From positions 1 through 64,000 of the forward strand of contig JANQNF010000078.1 in the NCBI GenBank assembly GCA_028279705.1: DNA of 64,000 nt, given 5' to 3'. Position 1 is the stretch's first letter. Each line of letters begins with the position of its first letter. The notes below the pieces were generated by a model. It saw only the letters and a list, made by a program, of their open reading frames with translations, searched no databases and was not told the DNA's origin. The position numbers and the translations under genes are program-made. The stretch comes from an archaeon. GTDB taxonomy: Archaea > Aenigmatarchaeota > Aenigmatarchaeia > QMZP01 > JAFGSV01. Positions 35,361 through 44,692 of the stretch are shown piece after piece.

Positions 35361-35562
35361 TAATATTATTATACAGGGAACACTTTTAGTACTTGTCCTT
35401 CATAGCTTCAACTTTTTACAAAACAGTGAGCTGACCCAAAAGGGCTATCGAGCCGCACAGGATTCTCAGCAGGATGTAAAGAAAGTCCGCTATAAATCGC
35501 TATCCATATTGGATGACGAAGAAAGTCGTACTGGAAAGGAAATCCTAATCTGTTTCTTTATC

Positions 35563-36591
35563 TTATTTATCATTATTCACATCACTTTCCGCTTTCGCTT
35601 CAAGAGACCTCATTTTCTTTTTCATTTCGACCATCTTGAGTTCTCTGCCGACTGCAAGCTTGTTGAACCTCTCGAGTTCTTTGTTGGCTTTCTCGATTTC
35701 CTGCTTTTTGACTTCGATCTCCTTGGTCCTTTCCTTTACTTTTTTTTCGAGTGTCCTGTTGTATTCTTCTATATCCTTTCTCGATTTCTCAAGCATCTCC
35801 ACCATCTTGTTGAATGTCGCAGAAAGGATACCTAGTTCGTTTCTGGATTTCACTTCGACGTTGACCTTCATATTCCCACTGTAAATCTCGCGCGCACCTT
35901 TGGTAAGCGCCGTTATAGGACCAGTGATCCTTCTTATAAGAAGCGTTGTCAGCAGGACGCTGACAAGTATGGAAAGGCCGAAAATGGTGATGAAGAAAAT
36001 CTCAACGGCCCTCGTTTCAGAATAAAGTTCGTCAAGGCCGTAAAGTATCTCTACAGCGGACTTGTGAACGCCGTATCTGTCGATATAAGGCGCGATTATC
36101 CTCAGCGTCCGTCTCCCATCGTAGGTCACAAAGTCCTGATATACGCCTGTACTTTTCACGTTCTTCAACAGCTTTTCATCAGTGACGAACCTCTCTGTGG
36201 TTCCGTTGTACTTTCCTTCTGCCAGTTCTTCGGAATCGAAGAGTATCTTTCCTTCGGTGTTTATAATCCTTATGTGGACGATGTCATCGTATTCGTCGAA
36301 TTTCGCGTTCACGACCTCCGTGAACCGGTCGAACTGGAAGTAATAGAATCCGGCGAGGTGTTCGTTAAGCTCGTCTGAAATCTTGGAACTTATCACTTTG
36401 TTCCTCACCACGAGGTCATTTTCTATGATTACGGTATTATAGCTTATTATGAACGCCGCTATCACTAAAAGAATTACGGAAATCATTAAAAGAAAATACA
36501 GTGAAAACCTGAATCCCAGTTTATTGCCAAGACTCACTGCTTCTACTACTTCTTTTTCATGCAGGCTGTCAGCTTTCCCATCATTTACCAT
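35563..36591 (-). CDS. Membrane sensor with HAMP and coiled coil, no output kinase
   Basis: 342 residues. Membrane helices lie at about 29-52 and 196-220 around an extracellular sensor domain (dCACHE/sCACHE-like). A HAMP domain (RRITGPITALTKGAREIYSG) and a long coiled coil to residue about 330 follow. No histidine-kinase or methyl-accepting domain follows; the protein ends about 80 residues after the HAMP. It lies 75 bases downstream of the sugar-binding lipoprotein, possibly in one transcript. It may act through a separate kinase or be a truncated receptor. Confidence 0.75.
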   Translation of the reverse strand: MVNDGKADSLHEKEVVEAVSLGNKLGFRFSLYFLLMISVILLVIAAFIISYNTVIIENDLVVRNKVISSKISDELNEHLAGFYYFQFDRFTEVVNAKFDEYDDIVHIRIINTEGKILFDSEELAEGKYNGTTERFVTDEKLLKNVKSTGVYQDFVTYDGRRTLRIIAPYIDRYGVHKSAVEILYGLDELYSETRAVEIFFITIFGLSILVSVLLTTLLIRRITGPITALTKGAREIYSGNMKVNVEVKSRNELGILSATFNKMVEMLEKSRKDIEEYNRTLEKKVKERTKEIEVKKQEIEKANKELERFNKLAVGRELKMVEMKKKMRSLEAKAESDVNNDK

Positions 36592-36666
36592 AAACTACCT
36601 CCATATGCAGGCAGTTCATATTCACGAGAAGACATGACCGCACGCGTCTCACATTTGTTATTATGT

Positions 36667-37995
36667 CTACGAAGCTAATATAACATTGACCCTTTCTTCC
36701 ACATCTTCAAGCATCTCTTCTGCGGTCTTTTCTCCGCTCAGGAATGTACTTATCTCCGTGTCAAGAATGTGCCCTATGTCGGTGTGCTCTGCAGAATAAA
36801 TCCAGTTTGGTGGCAGCTTCTCCTGCGTCTCGACGAACATGGACCTCGTAGCCTGGTCTCCATAGAACTCCTCACTTTCCTCGAAAAGTTCGTCGGTGTA
36901 CGTACTCTTCAGTGCCGGGAATGTGTTGTGTTCCTTGTACATCTTGAGCTGGGAGCTTGCCTTTGTAGTCAGGAACTCTATCAGTTTCCATGACTCTTCC
37001 GGATGTTCCGTCTGGCTAGTCACTGCAAAATTAGAACCGCCGTTAGTTGAAGATCGCGCACCTCCTTCCTCGAAAGCAGGCATCGGGAACACTCCCCAAA
37101 GCCCGGTCGTGTCCGGGGCTATGGACTTTATCAGGCCGCCAAACCACACAGCCTGGACGTATACGGCTACATTGTCCCTCTTCAGCTCATCGTAGAACTC
37201 GGGCGTGAAATATCCCAGATTCACTGTTATCCCATCATCCTTCATCCTCTTCATGAGATTCAGCGCATTAATCGATATGTCATTGTTGAGTGTTGCCTCT
37301 CCATTAGAATTAACAAAACTTCCCCCCTGCTGCTGGACCAGCATCTCAAACAGGTCGACTGCATCGTTCTTTGAGGAGAGCGTTATCATGTATTGGTCCA
37401 CTTCACCGTCCCCGTCTGTGTCTTTTGTTATCTGCTTTCCTACTTCTATGAAATCATCCCATGTCTCTATAGTGGCCGGGTCTATCTCCTCCCTTTCGAA
37501 GACGTCCCTTCTGTAGAACACACCGACCGGGCCGGCATCCCACGGAAGGCCGTATATCCTGTCGTTGTCGCTCACTTCCGGCCATTTGTACTCAACGAAA
37601 TCATCATAGTACGGCAGTGCCTTTTCCGTTATGTCGAGAAGTCCACCCATCACAATGTACTGCTTTGCTATCGTTCCCTCTGCAGCGATCACGTCAGGCA
37701 TCTCGCCGCCGGTTGTGATTGCATGTATCATCTTGTCCTGGACCTCATTTACCGGATACTGCTCAACCACGACCTTTATGTCCGGATATTCCTTGTTGAA
37801 CTCAGGTATCATCGTATTGAGGGAATCTGCAACTATGTTCCATGCCCATACGGTAATGACGGTTTCTTCAGAAGTAACCGCACCGGTCTCACCAGTGGTT
37901 GTTTCTTCGTACTGTGCCGTATCCTGAACGGACGTACACCCTGAACCCAGTAGGACCGCGATCAGGAGCGCAGCAAGCACCGCTTTTTCGTTCAT
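36667..37995 (-). CDS. Extracellular sugar-binding lipoprotein of an ABC transporter
   Basis: 442 residues. The lipobox LLGSGC ends at Cys20, followed by a Thr/Glu-rich linker (about 22-46) and a family 1 solute-binding fold (VWAWNIVADSLNTMIPEFNK, WDAGPVGVFYRRDVFE, GSNFAVTSQTEHPEESWKLI). No permease or ATPase gene is adjacent, so it is an orphan. Together with the neighbouring HAMP sensor it might serve sensing rather than transport (inference). A TATA-like TTATATAGA lies upstream. Confidence 0.85.
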   Translation of the reverse strand: MNEKAVLAALLIAVLLGSGCTSVQDTAQYEETTTGETGAVTSEETVITVWAWNIVADSLNTMIPEFNKEYPDIKVVVEQYPVNEVQDKMIHAITTGGEMPDVIAAEGTIAKQYIVMGGLLDITEKALPYYDDFVEYKWPEVSDNDRIYGLPWDAGPVGVFYRRDVFEREEIDPATIETWDDFIEVGKQITKDTDGDGEVDQYMITLSSKNDAVDLFEMLVQQQGGSFVNSNGEATLNNDISINALNLMKRMKDDGITVNLGYFTPEFYDELKRDNVAVYVQAVWFGGLIKSIAPDTTGLWGVFPMPAFEEGGARSSTNGGSNFAVTSQTEHPEESWKLIEFLTTKASSQLKMYKEHNTFPALKSTYTDELFEESEEFYGDQATRSMFVETQEKLPPNWIYSAEHTDIGHILDTEISTFLSGEKTAEEMLEDVEERVNVILAS

Positions 37996-38101
37996 TATTT
38001 AATGTTTTATCTAAAGTCGCTTATATAGATTTGTTTAGACGCGCCCTGAGTCCGCGTTTAAACAAAGATTTCGATAATTCTTGAAAGAAAATATCATATC
38101 C

Positions 38102-38200
38102 TAAAGCATAAAGCGGTATCAATAAGGCATAGTAGTCCCGTCAGAATTAGTACCTTTTTTTGTCATAGACACGGTAAGTAGAATATCGTTAGATTTAATA
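38102..38200 (+). repeat. Degenerate copy of the tRNA-Gln-3'-end repeat (copy 4)
   Basis: Contains AAGCGGTATCAATAAGG, then AGTAGTCCCGTCAG and GGTAAGTAGAATATCG, which align with the repeat at 44693-44783 with many changes. It marks the left edge of the accessory island. Confidence 0.5.
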
Positions 38201-38221
38201 ATTTGACGCCAATTTAATTTT

Positions 38222-38854
38222 ATGTCACTTATTCACAAGATATCTGTTGGACAACCAATTCCCGTGGAGAAGAGAGACGGCTTACTGATACCACGGAAAC
38301 TCATAAGACCAGAATGTTATAATGTAATTCCCACGGATTCTGTAGCAGAATGGGCTGATTCACTTTTCAAGCCATATGACGACATCCGTTTTGATGCGAA
38401 CGATTTCGAGATGGCGGAGTCTGACGGTGGGGCACATACACATTTCACGGTGCATCTAAATCATGCAAAAAAGATTGAAGAATACATCATAAGTTACGGT
38501 ATCACAAAAGAGAAGTTTCATCTGATACCTGACGAACTGTTCGATTATGCTTCTATCGAAGATCTGTTTGAGGTAGTGGAAACTTTACTCTATTATTCTG
38601 CTCAAAGTGAGGCGATTTTTCACCGACACAAAAGAGGCCTTGCTGATGATCATTTGGTGTGTTATGAATCTCGCCTAGTGAGTGATACAGAACATGGTGT
38701 GAGGCACCTGAAAAATTTCCCCTATCGCCTTGACTTGTCCGTCTATTTATCCAAGGACCCAAATGCATATTTGAAATACAAGCTAAGCGACGAAAACCTC
38801 AAAGGCGATTTTTTCGTTCAGCTACTGCTTGACAGTGGACCCGGAAAGAATTAG
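38222..38854 (+). CDS. Uncharacterised island protein
   Basis: 210 residues, soluble. It is acidic in the middle (DDIRFDANDFEMAESDGG) with several histidines (HTHFTVHLNHAKK, FHRHKRG). No domain recognised. It lies between two tRNA-Gln-derived repeats, so it is a single-gene cassette of the island. A plausible A/T-rich promoter precedes the ATG. Confidence 0.5.
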   Translation: MSLIHKISVGQPIPVEKRDGLLIPRKLIRPECYNVIPTDSVAEWADSLFKPYDDIRFDANDFEMAESDGGAHTHFTVHLNHAKKIEEYIISYGITKEKFHLIPDELFDYASIEDLFEVVETLLYYSAQSEAIFHRHKRGLADDHLVCYESRLVSDTEHGVRHLKNFPYRLDLSVYLSKDPNAYLKYKLSDENLKGDFFVQLLLDSGPGKN

Positions 38855-38894
38855 CAGGTGAATTTCAATACATTGTCATAATGCAGGGATTTGT

Positions 38895-39030
38895 TTGTAG
38901 CCTCCGCGCCAAAACCAAAAAACGATATCAATAGTGCCCAGATAGCCCCGCCAGGGTTTGAACGTTTTTGGTTATAGCCCCGGTAAGAGAATTATCGTAA
39001 GATATTATAAAGAAAGCGGTAGGGGCAGTG
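38895..39030 (+). repeat. tRNA-Gln-3'-end repeat, copy 3
   Basis: About 136 bp. It contains ATAGCCCCGCCAGGGTTTGA, matching the 3' end of tRNA-Gln with two changes, and the flank AACGATATCAATAGTGC that also follows the real tRNA. The non-tRNA part TTATCGTAAGATATTATAAA and AGAAAGCGGTA is also present. On the minus strand CCGGGG can pair with CCCTGG, and TTTATAA lies upstream of the tRNA part. Confidence 0.75.
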
Positions 39031-39044
39031 CATTATTTAGCATT

Positions 39045-39410
39045 TCAGGATGCAATTGCCGGACTTGGATTTGTGATTCTCGGGACTGTGAGATTTACGG
39101 GAATCTGCTTTTCTTCCTTCATTACAAGCATTATTTTGATTACCAAGAAATTGTTAATCATTTTTGATTCCACCTGACATGACAAAAGATTTGCAAGAGC
39201 ACTTTTGCTAACTTTATATCCGGAAATCAGTGCTGAAAGATATTTTGTTGCATTCATGATTTCTATTCCGGAAAGAGACTTTTTACTATCGAAATCGAAA
39301 ACTATGTCTCCGAGTTCGACGCTTGCGGTCGATTTCCTTTTACCGCTGTAAATAAACAGATCGTTGTTCTCTTTATCGTAATCGAATTTAAACTCTTGCA
39401 TATTTTTCAA
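39045..39410 (-). CDS. DUF2283 protein, probable antitoxin
   Basis: 121 residues. Residues 5-65 are DUF2283 (YDKENNDLFIYSGKR, VELGDIVFDFD, LSGIEIMNATKYL). It overlaps the start of its partner: the DUF4258 gene lies upstream on the same strand and ends 23 bases inside this gene. This family commonly sits next to DUF4258 in toxin-antitoxin-like pairs. The C-terminal extension after about residue 85 is not typical and runs toward the repeat at 39030. Confidence 0.7.
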   Translation of the reverse strand: MKNMQEFKFDYDKENNDLFIYSGKRKSTASVELGDIVFDFDSKKSLSGIEIMNATKYLSALISGYKVSKSALANLLSCQVESKMINNFLVIKIMLVMKEEKQIPVNLTVPRITNPSPAIAS

Positions 39411-39717
39411 CTCTCCTTTGCCATCTTCTGTTGATTTTTATCACTGTGCATATTATAATTTTCTTGTTAAGTATTAAAACATACCTATGGCACAAATTTC
39501 CGCTGTATATGAAGTAGCAATCAAATTTCTCCTCGCTAGTCCTGTCCGCTTTCTGCCTAATTACAGTGGCTAATTTGCCTGGATTCATTATATTGTCGAC
39601 AATCTCTTCAAGGTCAATACCTCTTTGAATAGCACGTATCCTTGCGTGTGTTGTAAATACAATTTGCTCACGTGAATAACCCTTCAGTTTTCCTTTCACT
39701 TCATCTACCAAGCTCAT
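39388..39717 (-). CDS. DUF4258 protein, probable RelE/BrnT-like toxin
   Basis: 109 residues with the DUF4258 signature: FTTHARIRAIQRGI near residue 21, then CYFIYSGNLCHRYVLIL and a basic C-terminus (KINRRWQRRVEKYARV). Members resemble RelE-fold mRNA interferases. Paired with DUF2283 by gene overlap. A ribosome binding site is weak; the promoter is probably the A/T stretch at 39720-39750. Confidence 0.7.
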   Translation of the reverse strand: MSLVDEVKGKLKGYSREQIVFTTHARIRAIQRGIDLEEIVDNIMNPGKLATVIRQKADRTSEEKFDCYFIYSGNLCHRYVLILNKKIIICTVIKINRRWQRRVEKYARV

Positions 39718-39754
39718 AAGATTATTTCGTCACGTGTTTTATAATGTTATTTTT

Positions 39755-40123
39755 TCATTTTTCAATACAAAATTCGATAAGATTATCAGGACTCGATATG
39801 TTTTTAATGAGTACATTTGCTGACATTTCTTCAATCTCATGAGATGATATTATTATTTTATTCCTAGCATATGCGTAAGCTATCTCCATTGCAACGGTCT
39901 TTCCAACGTAACCGTCTTTTGAGAAAACATACACAATATCAAATTCATCAATCTTCTTGAAAGCATTTAACAAAGCATTCTTTTCACTTTCCGGGGTGTC
40001 TTCTTGTCCTTTATTCCATTTTCCAGCAGCTGCCACCTTGATATTTTTATTTTCTAATTTCTGAACTAGGTTCTCAATTTCAATATAGAACTTCCTACTC
40101 CCAGCAATAAAGACTGATTTCAT
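39755..40123 (-). CDS. Nucleoside 2-deoxyribosyltransferase-like protein
   Basis: 122 residues of a Rossmann-like fold: MKSVFIAGSRKF at the start, FDIVYVFSKDGYVGKTVAMEIAYAYARNK in the second half, resembling the nucleoside 2-deoxyribosyltransferase/DUF4406 group. The catalytic glutamate may be in VAMEIAYA. In accessory regions this fold also appears in defence or NAD-linked systems, but no such role can be shown. It is in the same cassette as the toxin-antitoxin pair. Confidence 0.5.
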   Translation of the reverse strand: MKSVFIAGSRKFYIEIENLVQKLENKNIKVAAAGKWNKGQEDTPESEKNALLNAFKKIDEFDIVYVFSKDGYVGKTVAMEIAYAYARNKIIISSHEIEEMSANVLIKNISSPDNLIEFCIEK

Positions 40124-40162
40124 GTTGTCTTATTTATTCTAAGTTTTTATATTTCCAGAAAA

Positions 40163-40294
40163 ATTTATAGCCCTCACAAAAAGGCAAAAAACGATATCAA
40201 GCGTGCTTGGATAGCCCCCGCCAGGTTCATACCTTTTTGGTTATAGCCCTGGTAAGTAGATTATCGTAAGGTTTTAAGAAGGAAGCGGTAGCAT
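40163..40294 (+). repeat. tRNA-Gln-3'-end repeat, copy 2
   Basis: About 132 bp with AACGATATCAAGCGTGCTTG, then ATAGCCCCCGCCAGGTTCAT (tRNA-Gln 3' end with an extra C and changes), GGTTATAGCCCTGGTAAGTA and AAGGAAGCGGTAGCATG. The left part, including TATAGCCCTCACAAAAAGGC, matches the real flank of tRNA-Gln at 47517-47560. Confidence 0.75.
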
Positions 40295-40396
40295 GTGACA
40301 TTAATCTACTCTAAATCTAACTATTTTTTGTAAATTTCTAAAATAGTTATAACTATTTTATTAATATTTAAATAATAGTTAAGCTATTAGATAATT

Positions 40397-41593
40397 ATGA
40401 AAAGAAAACTGTACAAAAAACTCGTTGAAGAAAAGGACTCGAAGAAGATTTCAATAATTATTGGACCAAGACAGGTAGGTAAAACAACACTTCTAAAGCA
40501 GTTACATAAAGAACTTGGTGGTATGTACGTTGATTTCGATATTCTTGAAAACGTGGAAAAATTCGATACTTATTCGAAGTTCATTAGCACATTGGAACTT
40601 GAAGGGTATGATGAGAAAAAATGGTTTTATCTATTCATTGACGAGTTTCAAAAATACACAGATCTCACAAAGATATTGAAAAACGTATATGATAATCATC
40701 CAAACATCAAGATATATGCAACAGGTTCGTCATCAATAACCATAAAAAATAAAATCCAGGAATCTCTTGCCGGAAGAAAATTCATGCATAATTTATATCC
40801 ATTGGATTTTGAAGAATTCCTACAATTCAAGGGGATAAATGCAGAAAAGATGAAAAGATTGGCCGGTTTTAAGGGAGTACTGCCAATAGCAGAATACAAA
40901 AAAGATATCGAAGATTATATGCGATTTGGCGGTTATCCGGAAGTCGTTTTATCAAAAAACAAAAAAGAGATTTTAGCGAGTATTTTTGACACTTTCATAA
41001 AAAAAGATTTGGTCGACTATCTGAACATAAAGGAAATACTCGGAGTAAAAAAGCTGATACAATATCTAGCAATAAACAACGGTGGAAAATTGAATATTAA
41101 AGACATATCCCAGCAGCTAAATCTGAAAAGAGAGCAAATAGAGAACTATCTTGAAGTACTGGAAGAAACATTCATTTTGAAAAGAATAATCCCTTTTTTC
41201 ACAAACAAGAATAAAGAGATAGTGAAGGCGTATAAAGAGTATTTTATAGATCCAGGAGTCAGGAATTATTTCTGTAACAATTTCAATGAGATGAGCAAAA
41301 GAAATGATACTGGATTCTTATTCGAAACGTTTATCTTGGGGGAAATATTAAAGAGCTCCGCATACGAGATAAAATTCTGGCAGGACAAGCAAAATCACGA
41401 AGTTGACTTCATAGTCGACAAAGTAAACGAACAGATAGGAATTGAAGTTAAATTCAAGGAAAAACTAAAATCTGAAGACTACAAGGGATTAAAGCACATA
41501 AAAGGTAAAGTGAAGAGCTGCCTTATCGTCAATTTGATGCAACAAGATAAAAAACACATATTACCTTTTTCTATAAAAAATGCATTAGAGTAA
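40397..41593 (+). CDS. AAA+ ATPase with DUF4143 C-terminal domain
   Basis: 398 residues. Walker A GPRQVGKT is at 23-30, Walker B LFIDEFQKY at about 82-90, and sensor-like ATGSSS at about 112-117. The C-terminal DUF4143 region contains GFLFETFILGEIL, FWQDKQNHEVDFIVDK and GIEVKFKEK, which looks like an endonuclease-fold remnant (E-D-ExK pattern). Such ATPases are common in archaeal accessory DNA, with unproven roles in DNA transactions or defence. The gene is A/T-rich compared with the neighbours, suggesting transfer. Confidence 0.8.
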   Translation: MKRKLYKKLVEEKDSKKISIIIGPRQVGKTTLLKQLHKELGGMYVDFDILENVEKFDTYSKFISTLELEGYDEKKWFYLFIDEFQKYTDLTKILKNVYDNHPNIKIYATGSSSITIKNKIQESLAGRKFMHNLYPLDFEEFLQFKGINAEKMKRLAGFKGVLPIAEYKKDIEDYMRFGGYPEVVLSKNKKEILASIFDTFIKKDLVDYLNIKEILGVKKLIQYLAINNGGKLNIKDISQQLNLKREQIENYLEVLEETFILKRIIPFFTNKNKEIVKAYKEYFIDPGVRNYFCNNFNEMSKRNDTGFLFETFILGEILKSSAYEIKFWQDKQNHEVDFIVDKVNEQIGIEVKFKEKLKSEDYKGLKHIKGKVKSCLIVNLMQQDKKHILPFSIKNALE

Positions 41594-41622
41594 GATTATA
41601 TAAAGAAAGCGGTAGCATGAGA
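41594..41622 (+). repeat. Partial tRNA-Gln-3'-end repeat (copy 5, right end only)
   Basis: TTATATAAAGAAAGCGGTAG directly after the ATPase stop matches the right end of copies 1-3. The tRNA part is missing. Confidence 0.45.
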
Positions 41623-41651
41623 ATTAACGTAACCATATGTATTCACGGTAT

Positions 41652-44627
41652 CTATTTTTTCAACTTAAAATGTCGGATTTTAAGTATTAATAAAAAAGCC
41701 GCCATGAATATGAATGCTACAAAGGTAATATACAACACGGCATTGTAATCAATGATGTCATCTTCATCGCCTTTTTCAATTCCCGTTATGATGTCCAGTG
41801 CATTCTGTGACAGGTTCCGTGCTAGCAGGAAATTGCCTTCTTCGAATGCTATATTTGCATCTCCCAGTAATCTTCTTGCCTCTTCAAGAGCCACATTACC
41901 ACTTTCGTCAGAATTTTCAAGCAGGCCTTCGACGTAATCGATGAACTCCTTTGTCTCGTTTAATGAACCATCATCTTTTTCAGCGTGTACGCAGGCATTG
42001 TCGATGCATGTCTGATTTTCCAAGCATTGGGTTTTGCTACAACATTCGTATTGTACACACGAATGATTGCTGATAGTACCGCAAATGCATATTATTTCAA
42101 TGCACTCACCCTCCATGCACTGAGAGGATGTGTTACAGTCATCATCCGTCACGCATCCGGGCACTGCAGCAGCCGAAGTGCTGGAACTTCGCGTACTGCT
42201 GCCCCCGTTGTTGTCCTGCGTAACTGCGCCTGTCACGAGTGCTATTGGAAGGCTGTCGATGTTGCCTTCACCAATGCTGTATGGAGAATCGCATATGCCA
42301 TTACTGTTTGCGTCTTCACACCCTTCAGAAGGCTGGTCATATGACTTCCACCGGTTGCCGACAGAGCCGTTGTCCCAGGTTATCACGATGTCCAGCTCTA
42401 CTAAGTCTCTGCTCGTGAAGACGTTATCAAACACAGTCACATTCGTGGCGTTCCCGTCAATAAAGAACTCTTCATTGGTTATACCTGAAAAAGAATTTCC
42501 CGCGACAACAGTTCCTGTGGAGTTCTGTATCATTATACCGTTTTCGCATCCATCCACGGTATTGCCGGTTGCGTTACTGTAATCCGCATATACGAAATTG
42601 ACACCAGCTTGGCAGGATTCAATGGTATTGCCCGCTATCAGGTTCATTGTGGAGTTTGGGTCAAGACGAATGGCCTCCGAAGGAGTGTCCAAAATGTAAT
42701 TGTCCTCGATGACATTGCAACTGGAATTGTCAATATTTATTCCCTGGTTATCTGTACCGTTTATGACGTTTCCTCGAATGGTATTGTTGTGAGTATCCGG
42801 GCTGAGCTTTATGCCGGTATATGTGTTGTTGTTCACTATGTTGTTGATGAAGTAGTTGTGATGCGCGCCGTTTTCAATTTCCATCCCATGATCCATGTTA
42901 CCGGCAGCGGTATTATTGATGAACCAGTTGTAAGCGGAAGTGTTCTCTATAGGTATAAATCCCGCCAGGTAGTTGTCAAACGCGGTGTTGCCCCTCACAG
43001 TATTGTTGGAGGAGCCATGGGACATGACTATGCCATGACCCGTACTGCTGTTGAAGACATTACAGTTTTCAACAGTTCCGAAACTGGAATTGAAATAGTA
43101 AATGCCGGCAGGTCCGAACCTGTACACGTTGCAGTTTCTGACAGTGATATTATCGACATCATACGCGTTTATGCCATCATTGGTATCGTTACCGGTTATG
43201 TTGAAGCCCTTACAGTCTAGCGTCACGTTGTGTCCGTCTATCTGTATTCCCACTCCGGTGCAGTTGAGATTCTGGTTGAGCGCCGTACTGTTCGTTATGG
43301 TCTGTCCACAGGATCCAAGAAACTGGAGTAACTGGAAATTCAGGGCCGCGTTTTCAGTCATATTAATTGTCTGTGTCTCATTGGAAAACGCAGGCTTTGA
43401 CACGTTTATCGTGTGCGGCGTTGAGTATATCCTCATAGTCGCATTCTGCCAGTATTCCACGAGCTCAAATCTCACCGATCCGCTGCTATCTGTTAACTGG
43501 GAACCCGAAGCGTCGCCTTCGTCGTTGTATACGGAGACGTTAGCTCCACTGGATAGAGAATTGTCCGGGTCCCTTACAGTGACATCAGCGTACCACTGCA
43601 GGATGACAGTCCCGGTGAACGGGCTTTCGAATTCTATTTCGTCAACATCGAATGTCACATTAAGAAAAATATTATTTTCCCCAGCATCATCAAGGACCAC
43701 ATCATTAAAATCAGGAACGTTGAAAACGCTGTCCCTTATCACGTTTTCGTAAGACTCGTGGGATATCTCAAGTCCTATGTTATCATTTAGTGCTGTCACA
43801 ATATTGTCTGAAAAAGTGTTGTTCGTCGCGACCTCGGCAACTTCGAGAGCCGGGCTATCAGAACCCAGAAGGGTTACAATGTTTCCGGCTATTACGTTGT
43901 GGGATGAATTATAAACTATGTGTATCCCCCCACCGCTATAATGAACAGTCACGTTGTTGTAATCGAAGTGGTTCCAGAACGAGCTCGGTGAGTCTATGCC
44001 GTCGCAATCGTCGCCGTAAACCGTTATGGTGTTGTAGCTTATGTTATTGTAATAAGAAAGTGACGGGAAAATGCCGAATGAGCTGTTACCATAAGTGGTG
44101 ACTGCGTTGTATGCGACGAGGCTGCTGTTAATCCCGGGATTGAAGCCTATTGCATGGGACTGGTTGCCCCATGTCGTGACGGTGTTATTGGTTATGCTGG
44201 CGTTTACAGCGCTCACGATCTGTATCCCGTCTCCGTAATCCAGAGAACCATGCGTAGAGATGTTTATCGTGTTGTTCATTATCACGATATTGTAAGTGAC
44301 ACTATAGTCCACCTTTCCTATACCAGTGTAAAAATCATATATCATGCAGTTCTTCACCGTGATGTTGTCGACCTCAGTTATGTTGACTGCATAACCGGAA
44401 TGATTTCCTGTGAGATTGTATCCAGCACAGTCAAGTGTTATATTATCCGCTGTGATGGAAAAGCAGGTCCCGTTGACATTCACACTCTTGTTGAGAGAAT
44501 AGTAAGTGTCAGCTGAAGACAGCACCTGGCACGAATCGGTTTCAAGCGAATGGGCGGAAGGAAGGCATGTGATAAAAAGCGCTACGGTGAGCAAAAGAAA
44601 GAAACAGACGGGATGGACAGTGCCCAT
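41652..44627 (-). CDS. NosD-like parallel beta-helix surface protein
   Basis: 991 residues. A signal peptide (about 1-27) is followed by two blocks of right-handed beta-helix repeats (about 35-330 and 435-770) with many N-x-I/V-x-x-N turns such as NNITVKNC and GNTIESCQAGVNF. A short beta-sandwich lies between the blocks (about 345-420). A cysteine-rich segment (about 832-890) comes after, then a coiled-coil-like region and a C-terminal membrane helix (about 960-982) with a basic end. A surface-anchored protein, perhaps binding or cleaving glycans. Located between repeat copies 5 and 1 of the island. Confidence 0.8.
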   Translation of the reverse strand: MGTVHPVCFFLLLTVALFITCLPSAHSLETDSCQVLSSADTYYSLNKSVNVNGTCFSITADNITLDCAGYNLTGNHSGYAVNITEVDNITVKNCMIYDFYTGIGKVDYSVTYNIVIMNNTINISTHGSLDYGDGIQIVSAVNASITNNTVTTWGNQSHAIGFNPGINSSLVAYNAVTTYGNSSFGIFPSLSYYNNISYNTITVYGDDCDGIDSPSSFWNHFDYNNVTVHYSGGGIHIVYNSSHNVIAGNIVTLLGSDSPALEVAEVATNNTFSDNIVTALNDNIGLEISHESYENVIRDSVFNVPDFNDVVLDDAGENNIFLNVTFDVDEIEFESPFTGTVILQWYADVTVRDPDNSLSSGANVSVYNDEGDASGSQLTDSSGSVRFELVEYWQNATMRIYSTPHTINVSKPAFSNETQTINMTENAALNFQLLQFLGSCGQTITNSTALNQNLNCTGVGIQIDGHNVTLDCKGFNITGNDTNDGINAYDVDNITVRNCNVYRFGPAGIYYFNSSFGTVENCNVFNSSTGHGIVMSHGSSNNTVRGNTAFDNYLAGFIPIENTSAYNWFINNTAAGNMDHGMEIENGAHHNYFINNIVNNNTYTGIKLSPDTHNNTIRGNVINGTDNQGINIDNSSCNVIEDNYILDTPSEAIRLDPNSTMNLIAGNTIESCQAGVNFVYADYSNATGNTVDGCENGIMIQNSTGTVVAGNSFSGITNEEFFIDGNATNVTVFDNVFTSRDLVELDIVITWDNGSVGNRWKSYDQPSEGCEDANSNGICDSPYSIGEGNIDSLPIALVTGAVTQDNNGGSSTRSSSTSAAAVPGCVTDDDCNTSSQCMEGECIEIICICGTISNHSCVQYECCSKTQCLENQTCIDNACVHAEKDDGSLNETKEFIDYVEGLLENSDESGNVALEEARRLLGDANIAFEEGNFLLARNLSQNALDIITGIEKGDEDDIIDYNAVLYITFVAFIFMAAFLLILKIRHFKLKK

Positions 44628-44692
44628 ACATAATATTCATGGAAGTCAACTAAAATAGTATGTTTAAACTTGCCGATTTGTTTTTCATTGCA

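Noticed and set aside
35400-35560. Possible further copy of the tRNA-Gln repeat (GAGCCGCACAGGATTC and AAGAAAGTCCGC)
   Set aside because: Only short, gapped similarity to the repeats; the central conserved part is missing, so chance cannot be excluded.
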